Source: Stenotrophomonas rhizophila (GTDB lineage Bacteria; Pseudomonadota; Gammaproteobacteria; Xanthomonadales; Xanthomonadaceae). From it: a stretch of DNA of 64,000 nt. The notes under the pieces are model-generated. The model worked only from the letters and a program-made list of their open reading frames with translations. It had not been told where the DNA came from and made no database searches. The stretch spans positions 124,001 through 188,000 of the forward strand of contig NZ_VDQT01000002.1 of NCBI RefSeq assembly GCF_007667275.1, given 5' to 3'. This document shows, one piece after another, positions 51,284-60,550 of this stretch (position 1 is the first letter of the stretch; every line of letters begins with the position of its first letter). The position numbers and the translations under genes were made by a program.

Positions 51284-51850
51284 ATGAAACGTTCCAGGAC
51301 CACCGCACTGCTGCTGATGAGCGCCGCGCCGCTGCTGTTCACTGCCTGTTCCAAGCAGGAAAGCGTGCAGACGCAGGAGGGGCTGTACACCTCGGTGGAA
51401 GCCTGTACCGAAGCCACGGGCGACCCCTCCAGCTGCCGTACCGCCTTTGCCGAAGCGCAGAAGCAGTCGGCCGACGCGGCCCCCAAGTACGCCTCGCGTG
51501 CCGAATGCGAAGCCGAGTACAACGCCGAACAGTGCGTGGAACAGAAGACCTCCACCGGCCATTCGTTCATCGGGCCGATGATGATGGGCTTCTTCATGTC
51601 GCAGATGCTCAGCAACCGTGGCGGTGCCGGCCTGGCGCAGGCCCCGGCGGCGGCACCGGCTTACCAGGACAAGGCCAAGGGCTGGGCGCGCCCGGCCCCG
51701 GGCGGCAGCGGCGGCCTGAACACCGCCAGCGGCATCGGCGCCGGCAAGGCCGGGCTCGCCCCGGTCAACGCCACCCCGAACCGTGCGGTCACCGCAAGCC
51801 GTGGCGGCTTCGGCAACACCAGCAGCAGCCGCAGCAGCTACGGCGGCTGA
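51284..51850 (+). CDS. DUF1190 (YgiB-like) lipoprotein
   Basis: 188 residues. Lipobox LFTAC (Cys22). Conserved VEACTEATGDPSSCRTAFAEAQKQ and AECEAEYNAEQCVE, and a Gly/Ser-rich tail. YgiB and YgiC are an adjacent pair in many bacteria; here the start of the ygiC-like gene is four bases after this stop. Confidence 0.85.
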   Translation: MKRSRTTALLLMSAAPLLFTACSKQESVQTQEGLYTSVEACTEATGDPSSCRTAFAEAQKQSADAAPKYASRAECEAEYNAEQCVEQKTSTGHSFIGPMMMGFFMSQMLSNRGGAGLAQAPAAAPAYQDKAKGWARPAPGGSGGLNTASGIGAGKAGLAPVNATPNRAVTASRGGFGNTSSSRSSYGG

Positions 51851-51854
51851 TCGG

Positions 51855-53033
51855 ATGAAGCGTGTGCGTATCGACGAGCGCAGCCAGTGGCGCGCTCGTG
51901 CGGCCGAGTCCGGCTTCCGCTTCCACACCATCGACGGCCTGCCGTACTGGGATGAAACCGCCTACTACGCGTTCACCCTGCGCCAGATCGAAAACGACAT
52001 CGAAGATCCCAGCGCGCAGCTGCATGCGATGGCCATGGACCTGGTCGACGAGGTGGTGCGCAGCGAGCAGCTGATGGACCAGCTGGCCATCCCGCCGGCG
52101 TTCCGCGACTGGATCGCCGACAGCTGGCGCCGCCGCGAGCCGCACCTGTATGGCCGGCTGGATTTCGCCTACGACGGTACCGGCCCGGCCAAGCTCTACG
52201 AGTTCAATTACGACACGCCGACCTCGCTGTTCGAGGCCGCGTTCTTCCAGTGGCAATGGCTGGAAGACCAGCGCAACCAGAACCGGTTGCCGCCGCAGGC
52301 CGACCAGTTCAACGCCATCCACGAAGCGCTGGTGGACCGTTTCGCCGAATTGAGCGCGCAGTTGCCACCGCCGCTGTACTTCAGTGCCGTGGGCGCCTCG
52401 GAAGAGGACCAGGGCACCGTGGCCTACCTGCGCGACTGCGCGGCGCAGGCCGGGCTGCGTGGCGAAGCGATCGCGATCGAAGACATCGGCCTGTCCGAGG
52501 ATGGCCGGTTCACCGCGCTGGACGACACCGTCATCGGCAGCCTGTTCAAGCTGTATCCGCTGGAAGACCTGATGACCGAGTCGTTCGGGCAGGCGCTGCC
52601 CACCTCGGGCGTGCAGCTGCTGGAACCGGCGTGGAAGGCCATCCTGAGCAACAAGGGCGTGCTGCCGCTGCTGTGGCAGCGCCACCGGGGCCACCCGAAC
52701 CTGCTGGCGGCCGAGTTCGACGACGGCAGCGCGCTGCCGGCCGGCTGGGTGCGCAAGCCGCTGTTCTCGCGCGAAGGCGCCAACGTGGCCATGCACCTGG
52801 CTGATGGCAGCTGGCAGGAAAGCGAAGGCCCGTACACCGGCCCGGCGATCCGCCAGGCCGCGCACCCGCTCACCGCGTTCGACGGCGGCTACCCGCTGAT
52901 CGGCAGCTGGGTGGTGGGTGACCATGCCTGCGGCATGGGCATCCGCGAAGACGACAGCCGCATCACCCGCGACAGCGCCCGCTTCGTCCCGCACGCGATC
53001 ATTGACGAAGCACCAACGCGCATCTACGTGTGA
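51855..53033 (+). CDS. Glutathionylspermidine synthase family protein (YgiC-like)
   Basis: 392 residues. ATP-grasp synthetase: FHTIDGLPYWDETAYYAFTLRQ, LYEFNYDTPTSLFEA, VRKPLFSREGANVAMHLADG. It resembles the synthetase half of glutathionylspermidine synthase, joining peptide-like groups with ATP. Its exact substrate is unproven. It sits directly after the YgiB-like lipoprotein. Confidence 0.85.
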   Translation: MKRVRIDERSQWRARAAESGFRFHTIDGLPYWDETAYYAFTLRQIENDIEDPSAQLHAMAMDLVDEVVRSEQLMDQLAIPPAFRDWIADSWRRREPHLYGRLDFAYDGTGPAKLYEFNYDTPTSLFEAAFFQWQWLEDQRNQNRLPPQADQFNAIHEALVDRFAELSAQLPPPLYFSAVGASEEDQGTVAYLRDCAAQAGLRGEAIAIEDIGLSEDGRFTALDDTVIGSLFKLYPLEDLMTESFGQALPTSGVQLLEPAWKAILSNKGVLPLLWQRHRGHPNLLAAEFDDGSALPAGWVRKPLFSREGANVAMHLADGSWQESEGPYTGPAIRQAAHPLTAFDGGYPLIGSWVVGDHACGMGIREDDSRITRDSARFVPHAIIDEAPTRIYV

Positions 53034-53045
53034 CGGTGCAACGGC

Positions 53046-53139
53046 GTCACGACCACCGGTCGTGACCTACCGGCGGACACCGACCGGTAGATATCGACCG
53101 GTGGGTATCGACCGGTAGGTATCGACCGTTGGTCGATAC
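53046..53139. repeat. Cluster of GTAG repeats, partly degenerate
   Basis: A minus unit at 53046-53070, a half-unit GTAGATATCGACCG at 53087 and a 14-base duplication of it, then a plus unit at 53115-53139 (GTAGGTATCGACCGTTGGT). Confidence 0.8.
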
Positions 53140-53143
53140 TTGC

Positions 53144-54442
53144 CTACAGCAACCCGTCACGCTTGACGGCGAGATAGCGCTCCACCAGCGCACCTGGCAG
53201 CGCATCGGCAGTCACATCCAGCACCATCACCCGGTGGCTGCGCAGTGCTTCATGCGCGTCATTGCGCTGCTGCAGGTAACGCGCGATGGCACCGGCCTGG
53301 GTCGCGTCCTGCAGCGTTTCCACCTCCTGCTCCAACGCTACGTCCAGCTCGCGCTCGCGCAGGCTGGCCACGCACACCAGGTGCTGGCGCTGCAGCAGGC
53401 GCACCGCCACCAGCAGGTCTTCGATATCCTCATCGCGCACGTTGGTCACCAGCATCACCAGCGAACGCCGGCGCTGGCGCAGGCTCAGTTCGGTGGCGGC
53501 GGCCAGGTAATCGGTGGCCACCGGTTGCGCCTGCAGGTCGTAGCTGGCGCGCAGCAATGCGTCGATCGCGCCCATGCCACGCTGTGGCGCCACCCAGCGG
53601 CTCTCGCCACCGGCGGCGAACAGGCCCACGCCATCGCCTTGGCGCAGCGCCAGGTAGGACACCACCAGTGACGCGTTGAGCACGTGGTCGAAGTGCGACA
53701 GCCCGCCTTCGCTGGCCATCATGCGCCGACCGGTGTCGATCATCAGCACCAGCTGCTGGTTCTTTTCGTCCTGGTACTCGCGCGAAATCAGCTTGCGCGC
53801 GCGCGAGGTCGCCTTCCAGTCGATCTGGCGCAGGCTGTCGCCGATGCGGTACTCGCGCATCTGGTGGAAATCGGTGCCTTCGCCACGGCGGCGCTTGAGA
53901 TGCGCACCGACCAGCCGCGAGGCCTGTTCGGCACTGAACAACGCGAAGCGGGTCAGCGGCGCGAAGTTGGGGTACACCCGCACGGTCAGCGCCGGCGGCA
54001 GCAGGCGCCGCTGGTGCCACATCCGCCATGGCGCATGCAGGCGCAGGTGCACGCCGTCGAACACGAAGCGACCGCGCGCGGTCGGGGTCAACGTGTACTC
54101 CACGCTGCTGGCCACCAGCGGCTTCAGCGTCAACGCGCGCGGCAGCCCTTGCAGCGTCCACGCACCGGGCAGCAGGTCGAACACCTCCACGCGCTGGCGG
54201 CGGCTGGATTCGAAGCGCAGCGTGGTCCGCCGCTCGACGTTCAGCGCCAACGCCTCGGGCAGTTCGCGCTGCACGGTGGGGGAGGGCTGCGCGCGCAGCC
54301 GCAGCAGGTCCACCAGTGCCAGCACGGCGATCACCGCTGCGGACGCCCACCACGCCGCCACCGGCAGCAGGCCGAACGCCACCGCCAGCCCGAGCAGCGC
54401 CCAGCCGACCAGCAGGATCAGCAGCAGCGGGCCTGGCCTCAT
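53144..54442 (-). CDS. DUF58 domain protein
   Basis: 432 residues. Two N-terminal membrane segments (PLLLILLVGWALLGLAVAF), a central domain, then DUF58 with GEGTDFHQMREYRIGDSLRQIDWKATSRARKLISREYQDE and a vWA-like end (VLMIDTGRRM). Last gene of the operon; it overlaps MoxR by four bases (ATGA). These proteins act with MoxR ATPases, probably as the partner remodelled by it. Confidence 0.9.
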   Translation of the reverse strand: MRPGPLLLILLVGWALLGLAVAFGLLPVAAWWASAAVIAVLALVDLLRLRAQPSPTVQRELPEALALNVERRTTLRFESSRRQRVEVFDLLPGAWTLQGLPRALTLKPLVASSVEYTLTPTARGRFVFDGVHLRLHAPWRMWHQRRLLPPALTVRVYPNFAPLTRFALFSAEQASRLVGAHLKRRRGEGTDFHQMREYRIGDSLRQIDWKATSRARKLISREYQDEKNQQLVLMIDTGRRMMASEGGLSHFDHVLNASLVVSYLALRQGDGVGLFAAGGESRWVAPQRGMGAIDALLRASYDLQAQPVATDYLAAATELSLRQRRRSLVMLVTNVRDEDIEDLLVAVRLLQRQHLVCVASLRERELDVALEQEVETLQDATQAGAIARYLQQRNDAHEALRSHRVMVLDVTADALPGALVERYLAVKRDGLL

Positions 54443-55440
54443 TTGCGCGGCGCTTCCACCTTGGCCAGCAGCGCAGTCAACGCATCGTCGGCCGTCTGGC
54501 CTTCGATCTGCAGTTCCGGGGCCAGCGCGATGCGGTGGCGCAGCGCCGGGCGGGCGATCTCGCGCACGTCGTCGGGGGTGACGAAATCACGCCCGGCCAG
54601 CACCGCCTGCGCCCGCGCCGCGCGCACCAGCGCGATGCTGCCGCGTGGGCCGGCGCCCAGCGCGATGCCGGGGAAATGACGGGTGGCGGCCACGATGCGC
54701 ACCGCGTAATCCACCACTTCAGGGTCCACCGTGATCGCGGCGGTCGCCTGCTGCAGCGCGATCACCTCGGCGGCGTTGAGCACGCGCGGCACCTGCGACA
54801 GATCGAAGTCGGACGCGCTGCGGCCGGTGGTGATCGCATCCACCATGCGCTTCTCGTCTTCCAGCGCCGGGTAGTCGATGATCACCTTGAGCAGGAAGCG
54901 GTCCAGCTGCGCTTCGGGCAGCGGGTAGGTACCTTCCTGTTCCACCGGGTTCTGCGTGGCCAGGGTCAGGAACGGCGGGGTCAGCGCGAACGCCTTGCCC
55001 TCGATGGTGACCTGGCCTTCCTGCATCACTTCCAGCAGCGCCGACTGGGTCTTGGCCGGGGCGCGGTTGATTTCGTCGGCCAGCAGCAGGTTGGTGAACA
55101 CCGGGCCGCGACGGATCTTGAAGCTCTCCGACTTCGGGTCGTACACCGCATGCCCACTGACGTCGCTGGGCATCAGGTCCGGGGTGAACTGGACGCGCCC
55201 GTAATCCAGCTCCAGTGCCTGCGCCAGCGCACGTACCAGCAGGGTCTTGCCCAGCCCTGGCACGCCTTCGATCAGCACGTGGCCACCGGCCAGCAGCGCG
55301 ATCAGGATCTGGTCGAGCACCTCGGGCTGGCCGATGAAGGCGCGGCCCACGGCATCGCGCACGGCATCGACGCGTTCGACCAGGCTCTGGACGGTCAGCG
55401 CGGGCGGGGACAACGGCGGCGGAGCGGAGTGATCGGTCAT
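54439..55440 (-). CDS. MoxR family AAA ATPase
   Basis: 333 residues. Walker A GVPGLGKTLLVRALA, Walker B LLLADEINRAP, sensor TQNPVEQEGTYPLPEAQLDRF. A chaperone-like ATPase that assembles or activates partner proteins, typically DUF58/vWA proteins. Overlaps both neighbours by ATGA. Confidence 0.93.
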   Translation of the reverse strand: MTDHSAPPPLSPPALTVQSLVERVDAVRDAVGRAFIGQPEVLDQILIALLAGGHVLIEGVPGLGKTLLVRALAQALELDYGRVQFTPDLMPSDVSGHAVYDPKSESFKIRRGPVFTNLLLADEINRAPAKTQSALLEVMQEGQVTIEGKAFALTPPFLTLATQNPVEQEGTYPLPEAQLDRFLLKVIIDYPALEDEKRMVDAITTGRSASDFDLSQVPRVLNAAEVIALQQATAAITVDPEVVDYAVRIVAATRHFPGIALGAGPRGSIALVRAARAQAVLAGRDFVTPDDVREIARPALRHRIALAPELQIEGQTADDALTALLAKVEAPRK

Positions 55441-56612
55441 AGCAGGTTTCTCATCTGGATCAGCAGGCGGATGCGCTCACGCAGGGCCGCGACATCCTTC
55501 GATGGCGGCACCTGCAGGGCGGTCTGGACACGGGAATGCGGCCATTGCAGCAGGCTGGCGATGGCGTGCACCTGCGCCTCGCCGCTGAGCGCGGCGGCGG
55601 TGGGCGCACGCCGGCGCAGCCGCGCCAGGAAGGCGCGCCGCGTGGCGTCGTACAGCAGCGGTGCCTTGCCATAGCGCAGCAGGTGTTCGCCGCTGGCGCG
55701 CACATGTTCAAGCAGCGAGCGGCGCTCGGTGGCCGGCGCCGGCAACAGGCTGCCCAACCGCTGCGCGCGCTGCCACAGCCACGCCAGCAGGGCCAGCAGC
55801 AACGGCACCCACACCGGCCAACCTTGGTAGAAAATGCGCGACCACAGCGTGGGCGGGCGCGAACCGTAGACCAGCCAGAACGTGCCTTTCGCGTAGTTCG
55901 GCTCGAGCAGGTAGCGGGCCAGGTCGCGGTGGGCCAGGTCATGCAACCCGTCCGCCAGGCTGTCCTTGGGCTGGTCCGGATCGAACACGCGTGGCGTGCC
56001 CTTCAGGAACTCCATGTCCGACAGCACGCTGATGCGGCCCGAGCCTTTGTGCAGCCGCGCGAACACCAGGCCGTCCTCGTCGCCCCATTCGCGCTCGACG
56101 CGGATGCCGGCGGGCGGATCGACAGCGAAGCGCAGGCCCCTGCAGAATTCGGAATGTCCCGGGTCGTCGGCGACATGGAACGGCTTGCACGCGGCCTCGT
56201 AGTACGCGCTGTCCACGCCAAGTGCGTCCAGCAGCGGTCCCTGCACGGCGTTCTCGTCGCGGTAGGGTGGTGAGACGCGCAGCAGCAGGTGGCCGCCGGT
56301 GTCGACCCACGCCAGCAGCGCCTGCGCGGTAGGCGTGGGCAGGTCGGCACTGTCCTGCAACAACAGGACGGTGTCGCCAGGCTGCAGCCTCATGCGCGGC
56401 AGGTCGATGCGCGGGCTGGCATGCACGGTGCGGCCGTCGGCACGCAGCGCCTGGCCGAGCACGTACAGCGGGTTGTAGCTTGCTTCGCCCTGCGGCGGGA
56501 GGTGTTCGGTATGGGTGACCTTGTCATGCGTGCGCAGGAACACGATCGACAACGGCACGCCGATCAGCAGCATCACGCCCAGGACCAGCAGCCAGCGCAG
56601 CCGGGCGCTCAT
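55437..56612 (-). CDS. DUF4350 domain protein
   Basis: 391 residues. One N-terminal membrane helix (WLLVLGVMLLIGVPLSIVFL), a DUF4350 region (PRIDLPRMRLQPGDTVLLLQD), and a C-terminal membrane helix (LLALLAWLW) with a helical tail. The ATG at 56612 overlaps the previous stop; three codons further out there is a GTG. Function unknown; accompanies MoxR operons. Confidence 0.85.
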   Translation of the reverse strand: MSARLRWLLVLGVMLLIGVPLSIVFLRTHDKVTHTEHLPPQGEASYNPLYVLGQALRADGRTVHASPRIDLPRMRLQPGDTVLLLQDSADLPTPTAQALLAWVDTGGHLLLRVSPPYRDENAVQGPLLDALGVDSAYYEAACKPFHVADDPGHSEFCRGLRFAVDPPAGIRVEREWGDEDGLVFARLHKGSGRISVLSDMEFLKGTPRVFDPDQPKDSLADGLHDLAHRDLARYLLEPNYAKGTFWLVYGSRPPTLWSRIFYQGWPVWVPLLLALLAWLWQRAQRLGSLLPAPATERRSLLEHVRASGEHLLRYGKAPLLYDATRRAFLARLRRRAPTAAALSGEAQVHAIASLLQWPHSRVQTALQVPPSKDVAALRERIRLLIQMRNLL

Positions 56613-58213
56613 GCGCGCCACCGGAACTGCGATTGCAGGGTACTGGCCAGTTCATCGAAGTCCTCCGGCTCGGGCAGGCGGCCGCCGTAGGCGGCGTACT
56701 GCCAGACCCGCACCATGCGCGCGAACAGGGTGCGGTCGGCGTCGTCGGGCATGCGCCGCGACGCGCGCAGGCACTGCGCCTCGGTTGCGCCCGGTGGCAA
56801 CACCACGCCGGCGCGTTCGCTCATCGACTCCACGCTGGCGCGATACAGCAGCGCCAGTGCCTGCCGCGGCCGTCCCTGCTGCCACAGGTCGCGCGCACGC
56901 GCGGCCGGATCCGGTGGCACCACCTCGGGCATCGTGACCGCTTCTTCCAGCACCGCACCGGGCGTGCTGCGCCTGCGCGCACCGGTACCGCGCAGCCAGC
57001 GCAGCCACCATGGCGCAGTGACCGCCAACAGCAGCACCAGCACGCCGACCAGGCCCCACAGCAGCCATTCGGCAACCTGCGCCGGCAGCCGCGGGCCCTT
57101 CGCGAAAGGATTGGCCTTCTCATCCTTGTCGCGCTCTTTCCGCTTCTTTTCCGCGTCGGTCTGCGTGCGCTCCCAACGACTGACCTGGCGTGTGGGGGTA
57201 ACCAGCGGGTCCTCATAGGCGCGTTGCACGGCCTGGCGGAAGCCAGCGGTGTCCGGCGAGCCGCCGAAGATCACGGCGGCGGTATTGGACGGATCGTCGG
57301 CCGGCACCGCGTCAGCGTGTTCTTCTTCGTCGTCGCTGGCGTCGGTATCCGCATCGGCCGGTGCGGCGCACTGAGCTGCCTGCTCCGCTTCCTGTGCACG
57401 CAGCGCACCCATCGGCCAGCACAGCACCAGCGCCAGCACCAGCAGCGGCGCGGCCTGCTGCAGGCGATCACGCATGCGGCGGAACGCGATTTCCACGTCC
57501 CAGGCTTCCATTTCCGTGCGGCGGTTGAGGTACAGCGCGAAGCCGGCACCGGCGTAGAACGGCCCGATCAACGTGGCGGCCAGCCAGAACAGGGCATTCA
57601 CCCCCAGCCGTGCCCACGCCGGCATATCCTCGCGCACCATCTCCCACGCCGCGCGCCACGAATCGGACAGCAGCTCCAGTGGAACGAACAGGAAGATCGC
57701 CGCGATGCAGCCGCTGACGATCACCAGCTCGAACAGCATGCACATCAGCGTGAGCAGCGCTGCATGCCCGAACGTGCCGCCGAGTACAGCGCGGCGGCGC
57801 ACGCTGCGCTGGGACGCATCGCTGCCTTCCAGCAGGTTCACCGGCAGCAGCAGCGCGCGGAACGGACTGAAGCGGCGCCAGCCCAGGTAGCCCCAGAAGC
57901 CGCTCCAGCCCCAATGGCGCTGTGCGCGCAGGGTCTGCAGCGGGCGCGGTTCCTCGCCGAACACGCCGCGCGAGATCACATACAGGGCGATCCGGTCCGA
58001 CACCGGCTTGAGCCACCACATCAGCAGCCAGGCCCAGCCGAATGCATCGGCCCACCAGGCCGCCGCATTGACGGCAACGAACAAAGGCAGCGACACGGCG
58101 ATCACCGGCAGCCAGATCGCGCGCGCGTGGCGGCGTACCAGGGCGGTGCCGAGCTCCATGGCTTCCCATTCCGAACGGGCGCGCAGGGCGACGTCGAGCT
58201 GGTCAATCCGCAT
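56609..58213 (-). CDS. DUF4129 domain membrane protein
   Basis: 534 residues. Several membrane segments in the first 280 residues, a charged acidic loop (DEEEHADAVPADDP) near 290-320, then a C-terminal DUF4129 domain (LWQQGRPRQALALLYRASVESMSERAGVVLPPGATEAQC). It overlaps the SpoIIM gene by 11 bases. The start with MRIDQLDVALRARSEWEAMELG fits better than a longer frame. Confidence 0.85.
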   Translation of the reverse strand: MRIDQLDVALRARSEWEAMELGTALVRRHARAIWLPVIAVSLPLFVAVNAAAWWADAFGWAWLLMWWLKPVSDRIALYVISRGVFGEEPRPLQTLRAQRHWGWSGFWGYLGWRRFSPFRALLLPVNLLEGSDASQRSVRRRAVLGGTFGHAALLTLMCMLFELVIVSGCIAAIFLFVPLELLSDSWRAAWEMVREDMPAWARLGVNALFWLAATLIGPFYAGAGFALYLNRRTEMEAWDVEIAFRRMRDRLQQAAPLLVLALVLCWPMGALRAQEAEQAAQCAAPADADTDASDDEEEHADAVPADDPSNTAAVIFGGSPDTAGFRQAVQRAYEDPLVTPTRQVSRWERTQTDAEKKRKERDKDEKANPFAKGPRLPAQVAEWLLWGLVGVLVLLLAVTAPWWLRWLRGTGARRRSTPGAVLEEAVTMPEVVPPDPAARARDLWQQGRPRQALALLYRASVESMSERAGVVLPPGATEAQCLRASRRMPDDADRTLFARMVRVWQYAAYGGRLPEPEDFDELASTLQSQFRWRA

Positions 58214-59195
58214 GACCGCTCCCCCGACCGCCGCGCCACAGCCACACGAACACCGCCGTCCACAGCACCGCCGCCACGCTGTACTTGCCCCAGGCCGGCA
58301 CCTCGGCAATGGAAGACCAGAACGCTTCAATGAAGGCGGCGATCAGCAGCATCGCGGCAATGCCCAGGCAGAGCTTCGCGCCAATCACCCCGCCTTCGAC
58401 CAGCGCATCGACGCGCCGCCGCCGGCCCGGCGCCAGGAGTTTCATCCCCAGCTGCAGCCCGGCGCCACCGGCGATGACGATCGCCGTCAGCTCGAATGCA
58501 CCATGCCCGACCACGAAGCGCCAGAACGGATCGCCGTGGCCGATGTGCTGCAGGTGGCCGGCCGCGGCGCCGATGGTGAGCCCGTTGAAAAACAGCACCA
58601 GCACCGTGCCCAGCCCGGCCAGCAGGCCGCTGGCGAACGTGCGCAGGCCGATGCTGATGTTGTTCATGATGTAGTAGCCGAACATCATCCAGTCGGTGCC
58701 GCTGTCGCGGCCCAGGTGTGGCGAGGCCGGGTCGTACATGCGTTCCATCGACGCGATCTGCGCATTGTCCATCAGCAGGTGGACCAGCTCCGGGCGCCAC
58801 TGGATCAGCGTGAAGCTGCCCAGCAGCGGAATCACGAACAGCGCGGTGGCCACCCACATGCTGCGTGCCTGGCCGCGCACCAGCAGCGGGAAGTCGGCCA
58901 GCAGGAACTCCAGCGCGCGACGCCAGCGGGGCGGCGGGGTGCGGTAGAGCACGCCATGGCCCTGCTGCATCAGCTGCTGCAGGTGTGCCACCAGCTGCGG
59001 GCTGTAGCCGCGCTTGCGCGCCAGCGCCAGCTGCTGGCACAGCCGCCGGTAACGCTGCGGGAAATCCTCGTCGTTGAGCGTGGTCGGGTCCGACGTCTGC
59101 CGGGCGTGCCGCGCGCGGTCGCCGCGCACGGCGAACCAGCGCTCCAGTGCCTGCCATTCCGCGTGGTAACGGGCGACGAACTGTTCCTGCCTCAT
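58203..59195 (-). CDS. Stage II sporulation protein M (SpoIIM)-like membrane protein
   Basis: 330 residues. N-terminal soluble part (MRQEQFVARYHAEWQAL), then five or more membrane helices with NNISIGLRTFASGLLAGLGTV and GHGAFELTAIVIAGGAGL, as in bacterial SpoIIM-type proteins. It does not imply sporulation in this organism. Overlaps its neighbours by ATGA and 11 bases. Confidence 0.88.
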   Translation of the reverse strand: MRQEQFVARYHAEWQALERWFAVRGDRARHARQTSDPTTLNDEDFPQRYRRLCQQLALARKRGYSPQLVAHLQQLMQQGHGVLYRTPPPRWRRALEFLLADFPLLVRGQARSMWVATALFVIPLLGSFTLIQWRPELVHLLMDNAQIASMERMYDPASPHLGRDSGTDWMMFGYYIMNNISIGLRTFASGLLAGLGTVLVLFFNGLTIGAAAGHLQHIGHGDPFWRFVVGHGAFELTAIVIAGGAGLQLGMKLLAPGRRRRVDALVEGGVIGAKLCLGIAAMLLIAAFIEAFWSSIAEVPAWGKYSVAAVLWTAVFVWLWRGGRGSGHAD

Positions 59196-59881
59196 CGACG
59201 CCCCAGCAGCCAGTTGGCCATCGCATACAGGCGCAGCACGCCAACCTGGCCGTGGCCGCCGCTGATCGGCGCGGCCACCTCGGCCAGTTCCTGCTGGCGC
59301 GGGCCGGACAGGCGCGGCGCGCGCTCGGCGAAGGCGATGATGGCCGCCTGTTCGGCCGGCTGCAGCGGTTGCGGCGGGGCCAGCACAGTGTCGATGGCGA
59401 CCGTGGCCGACCGCGTCCGCGCGCTGTCGTGTACCACCACCGTGCCGGCCACCAGGTCGCCCAGGCGTCGGCCGCTGCGGTCGAACAGGCTCGACAGCAG
59501 GCCCAGCGCATAGCCGAACGGCAACATGTCCACGGTGCGCAGCAGGTTGCGGGTGATCGCCGCCATCCAGCCGATCGGCGCGCCGTCCTGGGCTACCACG
59601 CGCAGGCCGAGCACGCGCTTGCCCAGGGTGCGGCCCCAGCAGGCTTCCTGCACGATGGTGTAGGCCCACATCAGCAGGAACATCAGGCCCAGGTACAGGC
59701 CCTGGCCGAACTCGCCCAGCACGGCAAGCGGAATGCTGAGCAGCATCAGCGCGGCGACGCGGATGATGAAATCGATCGCCCAGGCCACCGCGCGCGGCAC
59801 CGGTCCGGCGGCGGGCAGGTGCAGGGGCACGCCTTCGGGCGTGATCACCTCACGGTAGGTGTCCAGCATGGGCGCGCTCAT
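59192..59881 (-). CDS. RDD family membrane protein
   Basis: 229 residues. RDD domain motif PRAVAWAIDFIIRVAAL and WGRTLGKRVLGLRVV, with three membrane helices, and a 70-residue soluble tail. First gene of the MoxR operon; starts 87 bases from the carbonic anhydrase gene end. Confidence 0.9.
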   Translation of the reverse strand: MSAPMLDTYREVITPEGVPLHLPAAGPVPRAVAWAIDFIIRVAALMLLSIPLAVLGEFGQGLYLGLMFLLMWAYTIVQEACWGRTLGKRVLGLRVVAQDGAPIGWMAAITRNLLRTVDMLPFGYALGLLSSLFDRSGRRLGDLVAGTVVVHDSARTRSATVAIDTVLAPPQPLQPAEQAAIIAFAERAPRLSGPRQQELAEVAAPISGGHGQVGVLRLYAMANWLLGRR

Positions 59882-59967
59882 GCGCGCACGTCCCTCCGGA
59901 CGGCTGCCAACGGCATGCGGTTCTCGACTGCTTCCTGGGTCGGGCACCGACTGTACCGCGTGCGGGG

Positions 59968-60501
59968 TCACATTCCCAAGTACTTGTCCTTCAAGCGCAC
60001 ATAGTGGTCGGCCGAGTAGTGCAGCGACTCGATTTCCTGGTCGCTCAGCGTCCGCACCGGGCGTGCCGGGTTGCCCACCCACAGCTCGCCTTCGCCGACC
60101 ACCTTGCCCGGCCCCACCACCGCACCGGCGCCGACGAAAGCGTGCCGGCTCACGGTGGCGCCATCAAGGATGCACGCCCCCATCCCGATCAGGCTGCACT
60201 CGCCGATCGTGCAGGCATGGATGATGGTGCCGTGGCCGACCGTGACGCCCTCACCGACCAGGGTGGGGTAGCCGCCCTTGTTGTACGGGCTGTGGTGGCT
60301 GACATGGATGATGGTGCCGTCCTGGATGTTGCTGCGCGCACCGATCCGCACATGGTTGACGTCGCCACGGATCACCGTGCCGGGCCACACCGACACATCA
60401 TCCCCCAGCACCACGTCCCCGATGATCGTGCAGGCCGGATCGATCCAGGCGCGCTCGCCGACGACGGGGAAGGACTCCAGGAAGGGACGAAGGGGGGACA
60501 T
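59968..60501 (-). CDS. Gamma carbonic anhydrase family protein (left-handed beta helix, YrdA-like)
   Basis: 177 residues. Hexapeptide repeats (DVVLGDDVSVWPGTVIRGDVN, IGARSNIQDGTIIHVSHHSP, VGEGVTVGHGTIIHACTIG) form a beta helix. The three metal-binding His of the family sit in VSHHSP and GHGTIIHA. Whether it has carbonic anhydrase activity is not known. Confidence 0.9.
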   Translation of the reverse strand: MSPLRPFLESFPVVGERAWIDPACTIIGDVVLGDDVSVWPGTVIRGDVNHVRIGARSNIQDGTIIHVSHHSPYNKGGYPTLVGEGVTVGHGTIIHACTIGECSLIGMGACILDGATVSRHAFVGAGAVVGPGKVVGEGELWVGNPARPVRTLSDQEIESLHYSADHYVRLKDKYLGM

Positions 60502-60550
60502 GGTGACGCTCCGTAAGGCAGGTCACCATGATACCGCCGGGGTGCGGGCC

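Noticed and set aside
58203..59195. SpoIIM-like gene as a sign of sporulation
   Set aside because: The gene sits in a MoxR operon in a gammaproteobacterium; the name is only from the fold.
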